The position numbers and the translations under genes were made by a program. 64,000 nucleotides of DNA from Mesotoga prima MesG1.Ag.4.2 (lineage in GTDB: Bacteria > Thermotogota > Thermotogae > Petrotogales > Kosmotogaceae): the NCBI RefSeq assembly GCF_000147715.2, contig NC_017934.1, forward strand, positions 124,001 to 188,000. Reading direction: 5' to 3'. Shown in pieces: positions 1 to 7,821 of the stretch. The stretch's first letter is position 1. Each line of letters starts with the position of its first letter. The notes beneath the pieces are model-generated. The model was not told the DNA's origin. It saw only the letters and a program-made list of their open reading frames with translations, and searched no databases.

Positions 1-84
1 TTTGTTCATTTCATTCCTGATTTTATCAGAGGAGTCCTCCTCAACCGATTCTGCATAGCCGGCTTCCCAGAAGATTCTTCACCA

Positions 85-100
85 TTAATCTCTCTTTAAT
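85..100 (+). promoter_or_regulatory. Upstream direct-repeat element of secreted peptide gene 1
   Basis: TTAATCTCTCTTTAAT lies 45 bp before the ATG at 146 and matches 15 of 16 bases at 707-722, which sits 48 bp before the paralogous gene. With flanking bases it reads as two half-sites (CATTAAT, CTTTAAT) spaced 11 bp apart, the spacing typical of OmpR/PhoB-type response-regulator sites. The regulator identity is inference. Confidence 0.4.
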
Positions 101-145
101 CAAGAATGCTCTAACATACTAATATATGAGAAGGGGGGAACCGTA

Positions 146-472
146 ATGAGAAAAGTTCTACTGATTTTACTGTTCGTTTCCATGATATTTGGCTTGACCC
201 TGGCAAATAACGGCAAGGGTCCCGGTGATGGTATTCCTGATGGGCAGGAGCCCGGGGCAGGTTTTGGTTCTCCAGGAACAGGAAAGGGAGAAGGTCCCGG
301 CGCTGGTAAAGTCGACTCTGGAGGCAGCACGACATTGCTGCTGGAAAACCTGGAGGCTGAAACCGCGAGTTCTGAGCCTGTTCTTGTCCGCTCCATGAAT
401 AGATTGGTCGAGATGATCAGAAACATGTTGAGAAATCTTTTTAGAGTGCGTACCGCTCTCTCAGCAAAATAA
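146..472 (+). CDS. Small Gly/Pro-rich exported protein (paralogue 1)
   Basis: This 108-aa protein is of no family I recognise. Residues 1-20 form a classic Sec signal peptide (MRK, a hydrophobic stretch, then LAN). After it comes a low-complexity Gly/Pro segment (about 22-57) with the motif GPGDGIPDG and repeats of the form G-x-G-x-GPGAGK, followed by a predicted amphipathic helix (about 64-104) rich in Leu, Arg and Met. The ATG has a strong site, GGGGGG, 6 bp upstream. The product is probably secreted or periplasmic. The next gene (771-983) shares the signal peptide and the GPGDG-PDG core but lacks the basic helical tail. No lipobox cysteine is present. Confidence 0.75.
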   Translation: MRKVLLILLFVSMIFGLTLANNGKGPGDGIPDGQEPGAGFGSPGTGKGEGPGAGKVDSGGSTTLLLENLEAETASSEPVLVRSMNRLVEMIRNMLRNLFRVRTALSAK

Positions 473-505
473 AAACCAATTACCCCTGTTTACTCCTAGA
501 CTAAA

Positions 506-549
506 CCGCCGCTACCGTATTACCAGGACAGCGGCGGCCTTTTCTTTTA
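506..549 (+). terminator. Rho-independent terminator after secreted peptide gene 1
   Basis: CCGCCGCT and AGCGGCGG form a perfect 8-bp stem around a 16-nt loop, followed by a T-rich run (CCTTTTCTTTT). It lies 34 bp after the stop codon. Confidence 0.85.
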
Positions 550-706
550 TGTGTAGTCACTATAGAGCGCAGGCAAATTAGGGTGCGTCAACCCCCCCGG
601 GAGAGAGAATCCGCTTTAAGATAAGAGTGGAGTCGTTTCAAAATCTGCCTTGTCTTCCTGAAACTTCCGTTATCGAAACGCTCAGACAGTTCAATTATCG
701 AGGTCT

Positions 707-722
707 TTAATCACTCTTTAAT
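707..722 (+). promoter_or_regulatory. Upstream direct-repeat element of secreted peptide gene 2
   Basis: TTAATCACTCTTTAAT, preceded by CT, gives CTTTAAT-CACT-CTTTAAT: two identical heptamers with an 11-bp period. It is placed 48 bp before the start at 771, matching the arrangement at 85-100. Confidence 0.4.
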
Positions 723-770
723 GAGGAAAGCAATAAAATCTAATCATTCAAATACAACGGGGGGATGAAA

Positions 771-983
771 ATGAAACGAATTACCGCAATTGTACTTTTC
801 ATGTTATTTGTCTTTGGAATCGCTCTTTCAATCAATGGCAGCGGTCCGGGCGACGGTGTGCCCGATGGCCCTGATGACGATGCGGGTTATGGAGCACCAG
901 ACGATTCCTGCGAGGGAAACGGTCCCGGTCAAGGGAAACCGGCACTCGATGAAGATGAGATCGTTATTGCAGAGATTTCATAA
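771..983 (+). CDS. Small Gly/Pro-rich exported protein (paralogue 2)
   Basis: This is a 70-aa protein. I prefer the ATG at 771 over the in-frame ATG at 765, because the GGGGG ribosome site ends at 764 and leaves no spacing for 765 but 6 bp for 771. Residues 1-21 form a signal peptide. The mature part is acidic and Gly/Pro-rich, with GPGDGVPDGPDDD, one Cys in DDSCEGN, and GPGQGK. It aligns with the first half of the protein at 146-472 and ends in an acidic tail. Function is unknown; a secreted peptide or Ca-binding-like repeat are guesses only. Confidence 0.7.
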   Translation: MKRITAIVLFMLFVFGIALSINGSGPGDGVPDGPDDDAGYGAPDDSCEGNGPGQGKPALDEDEIVIAEIS

Positions 984-1014
984 AAGGGTACATTTCTCTG
1001 AATTCTGAAGCTTG

Positions 1015-1051
1015 AGGGGAACCGAAGAAAGCCGGTCCCTTTAAACTTTCT
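1015..1051 (+). terminator. Probable terminator after secreted peptide gene 2
   Basis: GGG-A-ACCG pairs with CGGT-CCC (one bulged A), followed by TTTAAACTTTC. It sits 30 bp past the stop codon. The stem is weaker than the one at 506-549. Confidence 0.5.
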
Positions 1052-1473
1052 ATATGAGCATTTTCGATCGACAGTTAATGCCTTCGGAAATTCCATTACT
1101 CTACCTTTGGAAAAGGAAGGAAACAGCCAACAATAAGTCGCAAATCACAGGGCATCCTAATTCTCTAGTCTAAAAGAATTATCTTAGGGCAATTCTTGCA
1201 CTTGTAACTGGAACTGACAACTGTTCTAAGAGCCGTGGTTGGTACGCGGTTGGTGGTTGGTTGGAGCTAAAGGAAGAGAAGACAGCAATCACCCCGCGGA
1301 AGAATATCAACTTGTTTGAACCAACTCAATTTGCCATCCTAATGTGATCTTGATCAGGATCTAATCTTTGATCTTATAGGTGAACAGCTTCTCGCAGCGC
1401 TCAGAGGCTCTCAGGATCGAGATGCTGAAACAAGTTCAGATACTCTAAGTTGTCAAGTATAGAATTAGGAAAA
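1052..1473. other. Non-coding stretch with degenerate repeat
   Basis: I see no gene here. About 1210-1270, read on the minus strand, is a degraded copy of the Cys/Thr-codon-like module (CCAACCACCAACC...CCACGG) found in the REP arrays at 28, 42 and 52 kb. About 1418-1440 carries the small stem-loop motif GCTGAAACAAGTTCAG that recurs throughout the window. Confidence 0.4.
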
Positions 1474-2634
1474 TTATGAGAGTGAAAGGTCAAATGGAAC
1501 GTTATTTTTCAAAAGTTGGTAGACCATTTCAGCTGCAGCTCTTGCAGTTGCTATTAGGGCCACCTTATTTTTCACCCCCCTCTTTTTCATCTTCTCGTAT
1601 TTGTTCCTGTACTTTTCAGTGTTTTTGATCAAGCTTTTAGCTAACTGGTAGAAGGTTCTTCGTAGATGTTTGTTACCCTTCTTAGAAATTGAGAGGCCGC
1701 GAGTCATGTTACCACTCTGCTTAATAACAGGATCAAGGCCTATGTACGATACAAAGGCTTTCCCAGAAGAGAATCTGTCTATGTCGCCTACTTCAGATAC
1801 GATTTCGGCTTCCGTGACTTCAGCAATACCTGGTATGGTTCTTAGGGGATTGTCAGGGAACTTCTCAAGAAACTTCTTTATTTCCTCATTCAGGGCTTCC
1901 ACGTGGTCTTTGAGAAGCTTAATTTCAGCTATGAATGTGCTGGTAATCGTTGAGTAGGTTCCAAAGGTATCTGGCTTGCCTATTGAGTCTTTGAGTGAAT
2001 CGATAACCTCTCTCGCTTTCTTTTCACTCCAGTTTCTGTGAGAGCTGAGCAATTTGACTGCATCTTCCTCGTTGTCAAGTATCTCTTCTCTGGATGGATA
2101 TACACTCAACAGATGCAACAGCACAGGTGAACTAACGGATCTGAAGGTCTTAAGAAGCTCAGGCATATGAATCTTCAATTTGCTCTTCAGTTTCCTTTGA
2201 AGATCAGAACAGTTTGCTACTACAGTGCTTCTCACCCTAACCAAGTCCCTGAATGCTGACATCTCTTCCTCTGGTACTTGAGAAACGCTCAGCAGATCGA
2301 ATATCCTGTACATTGCAACCGCTATGCTTTTTGCATCTTTCTTGTCTGTCTTTGACCTGCTCATAGCCTTCATGAATTTGCTAAGGGTATACGGATCGAG
2401 AAGCTGTACGTCTATCCCTTTGCTCCTAAGAAATCCGTACAAGTTGCTGTGATACGAACCCGTCGCTTCCATTCCGACTTGTTTCTCGTCCTTGTAAGTA
2501 TTTAGCTTCTTTAGAAATTCCCTAAAACCTTCCTTGTCTTGTTTGTACTTCATGCTTTTCATTTTCTTCTTCTCTGGTAAATAGAAACAAGCGTCAAAAC
2601 TTTCACTGGATATGTCCACTCCTACATACAACAT
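1474..2634 (-). CDS. IS110-family transposase
   Basis: This 386-aa DEDD-type transposase/recombinase moves an IS110-class insertion sequence. The N-terminal DEDD domain shows VGVDIS (first Asp), GMEATGSYHSNL (Glu) and the DKKDAKSIA pair of Asp. The C-terminal Transposase_20 domain carries LRTIPGIAEVTEAEIVSEVG and the conserved SGN...SKKGNKHLRR segment with the Ser. The start chosen at 2634 (MLYVGVDIS) follows AAAGGAGG with good spacing; a longer in-frame reading to 2715 has no ribosome site. Length fits intact family members. IS110 elements lack terminal inverted repeats, so the ends are not determined. Short repeats border both sides. Confidence 0.93.
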   Translation of the reverse strand: MLYVGVDISSESFDACFYLPEKKKMKSMKYKQDKEGFREFLKKLNTYKDEKQVGMEATGSYHSNLYGFLRSKGIDVQLLDPYTLSKFMKAMSRSKTDKKDAKSIAVAMYRIFDLLSVSQVPEEEMSAFRDLVRVRSTVVANCSDLQRKLKSKLKIHMPELLKTFRSVSSPVLLHLLSVYPSREEILDNEEDAVKLLSSHRNWSEKKAREVIDSLKDSIGKPDTFGTYSTITSTFIAEIKLLKDHVEALNEEIKKFLEKFPDNPLRTIPGIAEVTEAEIVSEVGDIDRFSSGKAFVSYIGLDPVIKQSGNMTRGLSISKKGNKHLRRTFYQLAKSLIKNTEKYRNKYEKMKKRGVKNKVALIATARAAAEMVYQLLKNNVPFDLSLS

Positions 2635-2839
2635 GAGGGTTCCTCCTTTCACAACCTCGTACAAGGTGCGGTCTTTTCGACCATTACTCTCAATCGTGTT
2701 AAGAAGGATGCCCAATCTGAACTACAGGCTCTAAGCCTACGCATGACGACTGGCTACTCCCTCTACCCTCATTCTATACTCTCTCTCTTTTGACAATACA
2801 CGAGCATGACGAAATGCGAGTTTATCGCGATAGTCTAAG

Positions 2840-3025
2840 GTTGTCATCCCGAACTTGTTTCGGGATCTGGGTTTATGAGAAACCGGGATTAGGGGAAGCG
2901 GATAGGGGTTGGAAAGAGCAAATGAACTGGCTGGCCGTTGAATGGTTGTCCGTTCGCCGAGGGAAAGACTGCGTGTGACTGGAAAGAAGCATCGAGATTC
3001 TGAAACAAGTTCAGAATGACGTGAT
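2840..3025. repeat. REP-like stem-loops of the AAACAAGTTC family
   Basis: About 2846-2868 reads, on the minus strand, as ATCCCGAAACAAGTTCGGGA; about 2994-3016 carries ATTCTGAAACAAGTTCAGAAT on the plus strand. Each is an inverted repeat around AAACAAGTT followed by GAC. The family recurs at about 1420, 4870, 10390, 28265, 28530, 28790, 29112, 37797, 38058 and 42512. Apparent ORFs across these are artefacts. Confidence 0.75.
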
Positions 3026-3044
3026 GTGGTGTTTTTTTTAGCCT

Positions 3045-3180
3045 CTGGCTGGTGAGTAGCCCAGGGGGATTTCACCCCCAGGCTCTCTCAGAACCGGACT
3101 TGAATCTCTCGATTCATCCGGCTCCCATTATCCAGCCATATAGAATATCCCCATTGTCCAGTGTACAAAGGGGATTTCAT
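3045..3180 (-). mobile_element. Group II intron RNA remnant
   Basis: Read on the minus strand, this contains GAGCCGGATGAATCGAGAG, TTCAAGTCCGGTTCTGAGAG, and GGGGGTGAAATCCCCCTGGG followed by CTACTCACC. These match what I recall of the conserved RNA segment before the reverse-transcriptase ORF in bacterial group II introns. The ORF that should follow toward lower coordinates is absent and is replaced by REP-like repeats, so this is a 5' fragment. Recognition is from memory of the consensus. Confidence 0.5.
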
Positions 3181-3263
3181 ACGACCTCATCTTGTCTGTT
3201 GGCTCCTTCCTTGTCTCTGTTCACAGTTCCTCCCTTTCGGTTGTCTGCACAGTGGGTTAAATA

Positions 3264-3281
3264 GGGTCAGACTCCATTTTT
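3264..3281 (+). repeat. Dispersed 18-mer, copy 1
   Basis: GGGTCAGACTCCATTTTT is identical at 9545-9562. Similar GGGTCAGACTCC sequences flank IS200-like/RAYT elements in many bacteria; the link here is inference. Confidence 0.5.
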
Positions 3282-3420
3282 CACAGATACAACTCTGCAT
3301 GATATGACTACAGAATGGATTGTTGAATAGGCCCTGCCTCTCCAATAGGAAACCCTCGGTTCTCACTTTTCCGAGGCAGAAGCAGAATTAAGCGATGTGC
3401 TTCTTTGCAGTTTCCTCTTG

Positions 3421-3804
3421 TTAGGTTGACGCTCCCATTAACAGAGTAATAACTGCAATTACAGAACTGATAACTGAGGCAATTACATAACCTCTCCAGG
3501 TATTACATGCTATTCGATTAGAATAGGCAAACGAATAAGCTTCCTCGTATGCAGCGATTGCCTCTGGATCATCTGTGAGGCTGTTGATGTAAGCGACCCT
3601 GTTTGCCGGGAGGGATTTTGAACCAGTGTTCACAAATATGGCGGACAGTGTACCCAGTATCACAGCTCCAAAGAAGCCAGCATTATCTGCATCTTTGGAT
3701 CCGTGATAATCTCCGAGAGCCATTGCATCGTACATAGTAAAGCCTGCCAGCATACTTCCCGTTAGAAGAGTTACCAGAAGCACTACCGAAAGAGCTTTTT
3801 TCAT
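3421..3804 (-). CDS. Small membrane-associated protein of unknown function
   Basis: This is a 127-aa protein. Residues 1-20 form a signal peptide or anchor (MKKALSVVLLVTLLTGSMLAG), a hydrophobic segment follows at about 43-60 (FFGAVILGTLSAIFV), and a C-terminal TM helix lies at about 106-124 (VIASVISSVIAVITLLMG). The ribosome site AGGAGG precedes the ATG. The middle contains DDPEAIAAYEEAYSFAYSNR, resembling small lipoprotein-like envelope proteins in which a tyrosine-rich helix precedes a TM segment. No family is recognised. Confidence 0.7.
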   Translation of the reverse strand: MKKALSVVLLVTLLTGSMLAGFTMYDAMALGDYHGSKDADNAGFFGAVILGTLSAIFVNTGSKSLPANRVAYINSLTDDPEAIAAYEEAYSFAYSNRIACNTWRGYVIASVISSVIAVITLLMGAST

Positions 3805-3913
3805 TTTGAACCTCCTCTTGTCTTAGAACTTCCCGGCTCTTCTGTGCCATGTTTTGGAGGGTTAGGTAATTAGACGGGATTTTCAGGATTAAACGCCTAG
3901 AAATCAAAACATT

Positions 3914-4387
3914 TTAGTTGATGTGGAAATAGATGTCAGCATCAAATCTGCAGTAGTCGTCATAACCATCCCAATTAGTTTCTACCCATCCATAATCAGT
4001 ATTGTCAATGACGACCCGGTAAGTTCCTCCAGGTGACATTGCACTGGAATAGAATGTGTAATTGCCTGTGTAGACTGTGAAGTGGTCAACAACACTCACC
4101 ACATTCGAATTAACGAAGTTATTGAACTGAGTCTGAGTCATTATCCATACTTCAAACCCATAACTGGGAGCTTTAGAGCAACTGACAACGATCTTGACAT
4201 TATCGCAGTTGTAACCTGGGTAGAGCAAATAGGAATAGGTGTAATAATGCTCCGAAAGAATATAATGCTGCCAGTAATCCTTCAGAACCCATTGCCCAAG
4301 GTCTACAGGAGGAGTAACTATGCATCCTGATAGTATGATACTAACAACGATAAGTACTCCAAAAAGTCCTTTAATCCCTTTACGCAA
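3914..4387 (-). CDS. Small lipoprotein with beta-sandwich domain
   Basis: This 158-aa protein has a lipobox, VSIILSGC, so the lipid-modified Cys is near residue 22. I prefer the TTG start at 4387, because the AGGGGGG site directly abuts the GTG at 4396 but is 8 bp from this TTG. The mature part alternates beta-type segments (DNVKIVVSCSK, YGFEVWIMTQ, HFTVYTGNYTFYS, GTYRVVIDNTDYG), the pattern of pre-peptidase C-terminal or emp24-like beta-sandwich domains. Function unknown. It lies about 110 bp upstream of 3421-3804 on the same strand. Confidence 0.7.
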   Translation of the reverse strand: MRKGIKGLFGVLIVVSIILSGCIVTPPVDLGQWVLKDYWQHYILSEHYYTYSYLLYPGYNCDNVKIVVSCSKAPSYGFEVWIMTQTQFNNFVNSNVVSVVDHFTVYTGNYTFYSSAMSPGGTYRVVIDNTDYGWVETNWDGYDDYCRFDADIYFHIN

Positions 4388-5275
4388 GATTAACACCCCC
4401 CTAGTTCTATTGAAATTCTGAATCTTATGTTAAGCAATTGTTTGATGTCTATCAAATTAAATCATATCACCCTTACTTCAAATTACTAATGTCGTCAATA
4501 TAGTGTCGTTGCATTAAGACTTTAGCAGAGTGGATTTCTGAAATAGAAGGGGCTTCTGCCTTTTCCATATTGAATTCAGTGTAAGAAAGGCTATAGTTTA
4601 ATTTTGAGAAATAGGATTGCAAAATGGCATTATATCAATTGCAGGGCTTTGATTCCAAACGTTCTAGAAGAGGCGTTTTGCTGAAGGAATTTGACCTTAC
4701 TCTCGAAGTGCAGAGGTCATTGATTAGAATGTATGTGGTTGTCTTGGCAAAAGAAGAAAACAAAAACGGCGCCCTCTGCCTGCTCCGCCCACGGGGACAC
4801 CCCATGCAAAAATATTATGACACCATGGTTTACTTGAGTTCAGTTCTAAGTTTATCGTCAGAAGCGGGATGCTGAAACAAGTTCAGATTAAAGGAACGGA
4901 TCAGATTCCTAGTTCTGCAGACGGATCTGCGTAAACTGCATAAGAAGCTTTCTAAATAGGTCTGGAAGGGCTATTATAAAGCTAGTTTGGAAGAAAATGA
5001 TCTGCTATCGATTCGACAATAAGTACAAAGAATTATCAAGCAATACACACATCAGATAAGTTTTTTGGACTAGGGCTAATAGTGTTATTCATTCGATGAA
5101 AGAGCGATCATTCAATCTGCAAAACGACAAAAAGTTGAAGGCGTGAACCAAAGGTATTTTAAGGGGATACCAAACAATGATATTGAACACAATACTCCTG
5201 TGCAAATTAACTGACGAAGCGAGAGATCCTGGTTGACAGAGCGATGATACAATCACATTGAAAGGGGGCGATGGA
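4388..5275. other. Non-coding stretch containing a dispersed repeat
   Basis: No gene is supported. About 4745-4890 is a copy of the repeat at about 9615-9745; both contain CCTGCTCCGCCCACGGGGAC, a T-rich middle, CTTGAGTTCA-TTCTAAGT and a terminal GATGCTGAAAC motif. The rest is AT-rich and featureless to me. Confidence 0.5.
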
Positions 5276-5473
5276 ATGGATACGCGTCAGTTTCTGAGAA
5301 AGGAAATAGAAGCCGTACCCGATGCTCTCTTGGAAGAAATCCTTCGGTTTGTGAAGGCATTGAAAGAAAGGAATCTACCTGCCTTAAGCCGCGAGCTGCT
5401 GGATGCTTCAGAGTCGGCTTTTGCCAGGGATTGGCTAAGGGAAGAAGAGGATAAAGCGTGGAAAAACCTGTAA
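5276..5473 (+). CDS. Antitoxin-like protein of a MazF/PemK-type pair
   Basis: This is a 65-aa acidic, helical protein (MDTRQFLRKEIEAVPDALLEEILRFVKALKE...). The segment EEILRFVKALK is typical of short DUF2281/antitoxin-like proteins. The AAAGGGGG site is 6 bp before the ATG. Its 3' end overlaps the start of a recognisable but broken MazF/PemK toxin reading frame (GTG at 5458) by 16 bp, a usual arrangement for toxin-antitoxin pairs. The call as antitoxin depends mainly on that neighbour. Confidence 0.6.
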   Translation: MDTRQFLRKEIEAVPDALLEEILRFVKALKERNLPALSRELLDASESAFARDWLREEEDKAWKNL

Positions 5474-5613
5474 ATGGTGATGTTGTGGTAATTCCCTTCC
5501 CTTTCTCTGATCTCACCGGAGCAAAAAAGCGACCTGTGTAAGTTATAGTGGATCTGGCAGTGATGATGTCTTAATGTGTCAGATCACAAGACGGTCAACG
5601 TGGTCTTCAGCAG
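5458..5613 (+). pseudogene. MazF/PemK toxin remnant
   Basis: From the GTG at 5458 the reading frame gives VEKPVNGDVVVIPFPFSDL then TGAKKRPV, the canonical N-terminus of PemK/MazF endoribonucleases (GDVV-IPFPFSDLTGAKKRP). A TAA at 5539-5541 interrupts it. After a +1 shift near 5560 the next frame reads SDDVLMCQIT, also typical of the family. Homology then stops, and the convergent ATPase gene ends at 5662. The toxin thus carries a nonsense codon, a frameshift and a 3' truncation, while the antitoxin frame remains open. Confidence 0.75.
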
Positions 5614-5661
5614 CGAACAACGGATCTTCTTCCCTACAAATCGGAGAACAGCTCGCAAACG

Positions 5662-7008
5662 TCATCCAGCTGATTCTTCTAGATCACGCAAGTCTATTAG
5701 CAGAACTTCTTTCGGTATGTTCGCTTTGAAACCGGACTTGCTTATAACAACCGGTACTTTGATCCTCTTGTCAGGGATGTACTGCATCTTCTCTATTAGC
5801 TCTTCTGCTACTTCAGGTCCAACCGGGTCCTTTCTCCATTTGCACTCGAATACCAGGATTCTGTCTCTCGATTCACCAATGAGGTCTATCTCATACGTCT
5901 TGTTCCTGGTGCCAGGAATTTTGCCCCAATGTTTGCCGACTCTCTCGGGCAATAAAGGGATTTTTTCGGCCCTGTAGAGATCGGGGATGAGTGATTTCAC
6001 GATTGATTCAAATGCTCTGCCAATGTATTCTCCAAGATTCTCAATAGTATATGACAGGGCCTGTTCGGAATCGAATTCGACGGTGTTCTGCCTTGAGTAG
6101 ATATACTTCATCCAGAATGAAAGGAAGTTATCTTTAATAGTGTATCTCAGACCGCGTTTCGATTTTGAAAGGAGGTTTTCTACCTTGCCGATAATTCCGT
6201 AGTTGTTTGTGAGCTCAGAAAGGTATTTCATGGCCTTTGTGCGTTCCATACCCGTTCTGTCGACAATCTCCCCGACATCTCTATCAAAGTAACCGACTGC
6301 CTCGAGTATCGAGAAGTAGCCCGGATGCTCCGTTCCAAACTCACCAATGAGAAGATTCTTGCCCTCCTCCCGAAGGGGCGCGAACCTGTCAAAGAAGAGT
6401 TCTCGAATCTTCTTGTCGAAAGAAGCCTTTTCTTCTAGAAGCCACAAATATTGGGGAATACCACCGAGTATCGAATACCACTCTACAGCCTCTTCAAATG
6501 AATAGCCGAAACTTCGTATCATCTCCAAAGCGTCCCTGAAGCGGAACTGTTTCAGCTCAACTTTGTGATCGCATCTTCCGAAGAGCGGCGCCTTCTGGTC
6601 CAGAAAGATTCGCTTCATCATCCCCACATATGATCCACAGAGAATCAGCAGACTTCTACCTGAATTCTCATCCCACACCTTCTGAAGGATCGAAAAGACC
6701 GATTGATCGACTCTCATGAAGTTCTGAAACTCGTCGAAGATCACAACTTCTTGAAGCCGAAACAATGCCCTGAAGAAACCTTCCCAGTTGTCAAAGCTTC
6801 CTTCGAATATCTGTGAAGAGAAGTCTTTCAGCAGAGTCTCCGAGGAGCGAGTATCTACAAAGAAGTATCGCGCATTCGGGTAAACCTTCTTCAAAAGGGC
6901 GGTTTTGCCGATCCTCCTCCGCCCGAAGAGTGCGACCATTTTCTTTGACTTCCTCTTCGTGAGCCCCTCGAAAAAAGCCATTTCATCTTCACGATCAAAA
7001 AATTCCAT
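5662..7008 (-). CDS. AAA ATPase with DUF234-type nuclease-like C-terminus
   Basis: This 448-aa protein belongs to the archaeal-ATPase family (PF01637-like). Near the N-terminus it shows a Walker A motif GRRRIGKTALL (about residues 30-40), followed by a Walker B-like VVIFDEFQNF and a sensor-like LLILCGSYVGMM. A winged-helix part follows (EIVDRTGMERTKAMKYLSEL). The C-terminal DUF234 domain has YEIDLIG...ILVFECKWRK, a PD-(D/E)xK-like nuclease signature. The start at 7008 (MEFFDRED) follows TTGGAGGC. Such genes are common, often mobile-looking and of unknown role. The leader carries a long inverted repeat (7022-7058). Confidence 0.88.
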   Translation of the reverse strand: MEFFDREDEMAFFEGLTKRKSKKMVALFGRRRIGKTALLKKVYPNARYFFVDTRSSETLLKDFSSQIFEGSFDNWEGFFRALFRLQEVVIFDEFQNFMRVDQSVFSILQKVWDENSGRSLLILCGSYVGMMKRIFLDQKAPLFGRCDHKVELKQFRFRDALEMIRSFGYSFEEAVEWYSILGGIPQYLWLLEEKASFDKKIRELFFDRFAPLREEGKNLLIGEFGTEHPGYFSILEAVGYFDRDVGEIVDRTGMERTKAMKYLSELTNNYGIIGKVENLLSKSKRGLRYTIKDNFLSFWMKYIYSRQNTVEFDSEQALSYTIENLGEYIGRAFESIVKSLIPDLYRAEKIPLLPERVGKHWGKIPGTRNKTYEIDLIGESRDRILVFECKWRKDPVGPEVAEELIEKMQYIPDKRIKVPVVISKSGFKANIPKEVLLIDLRDLEESAG

Positions 7009-7021
7009 CTTTGCCTCCAAT

Positions 7022-7058
7022 TTGTATACTGGTCAGTAACTTACTGTATAGTATACAA
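7022..7058 (-). promoter_or_regulatory. 37-bp nested inverted repeat in the ATPase leader
   Basis: TTGTATAC-(4)-CAGTAA-(1)-TTACTG-(4)-GTATACAA forms two nested perfect inverted repeats sharing one centre. It ends directly before the ribosome site of the gene starting at 7008. It could be an operator or an RNA hairpin masking the ribosome site. No bound factor is known. Confidence 0.6.
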
Positions 7059-7289
7059 TTTTCGCAGTAGAATTGACAAGAATTCCCTTGACACACCAAC
7101 TTCATCAACCCAAACTATACCCCTTTCTTCATTGACTAACAGATACTTCCTTTTTCCAGACTCACAGTCTTTGAGAAGACAAATGCAGGATACAGACACC
7201 CATGAGTCATTCGACTCGATGCCGCCCAGGTCCGAGAGGCAACCTGAAGACGTGAGATGCTCATTCACTACTGGATCATGTCTATAGGC

Positions 7290-7640
7290 ATCGGGATATT
7301 AGAGAGACTAATAGAGGAGATATACACCAGAGAAAAGACAGAGAACATCAAAGTCGAATAACCGGAGTAACCGGGTATAACCAGACTCCTTTTTTCCGTA
7401 CAAGACATGATGAATCTCGATAGTGATGGAATCGTAATACCGAGACTCGAGAAGATGTTTGTAGATTTGTTCTCAAGGGAGCCCGCTCTTGAGCCATTTG
7501 GTGGTGCCGAAATGGACAGGGTTTTCAAAAATGTCTTTGATACGTATGCACTAAACGCAGATACCATATTGAGATATGCTGCAAGGAGAGGAAAAAGACA
7601 GGAAATGGTGGAGTATCTAACCTCACAGAAGTTGACATGA
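7290..7640 (+). pseudogene. DUF6577/AbiEi-like protein, C-terminal remnant
   Basis: From 7407 the frame gives MMNLDSDGIVIPRLEKMF, then VDLFSREPALEPFGGAEMDR, and a long tail ending in NADTILRYAARRGKR-QEMVEYL. This is the C-terminal pattern of DUF6577/AbiEi-related antitoxin-like proteins (IP-LEK-LVDL...LLRYA-RRGK). In-frame residues before the ATG (PGITRLLFSVQD) look like part of the same domain, but stop codons occur upstream and no N-terminal winged helix or ribosome site is present. A GGAGG and short ORF after it do not form a recognisable AbiEii partner. Confidence 0.5.
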
Positions 7641-7821
7641 TAATTTAAGGAGGTATTGGATGGGAATAATCGGGACATTATCATCATCTAATACACATCG
7701 TTCGAAAGCTATTTCGAACCCTTCGCCCTCACTAATTATTTGCTTTGCCTCATTTTTTCTTCGCAGATTTATCTGATACAGCTTAATGAATTCTAAAGCT
7801 AAAGTCTAAGGCACATTTTTT

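Noticed and set aside
2737-3264. Open reading frames across 2737-3264 as genes
   Set aside because: They translate repeat stem-loops (giving the usual HSELVSES-like peptides) and intron RNA, with no ribosome site.
7041-7268. 75-codon minus-strand ORF upstream of the ATPase
   Set aside because: GTG start without a ribosome site, its end runs into the 37-bp inverted repeat, and I recognise no domain.
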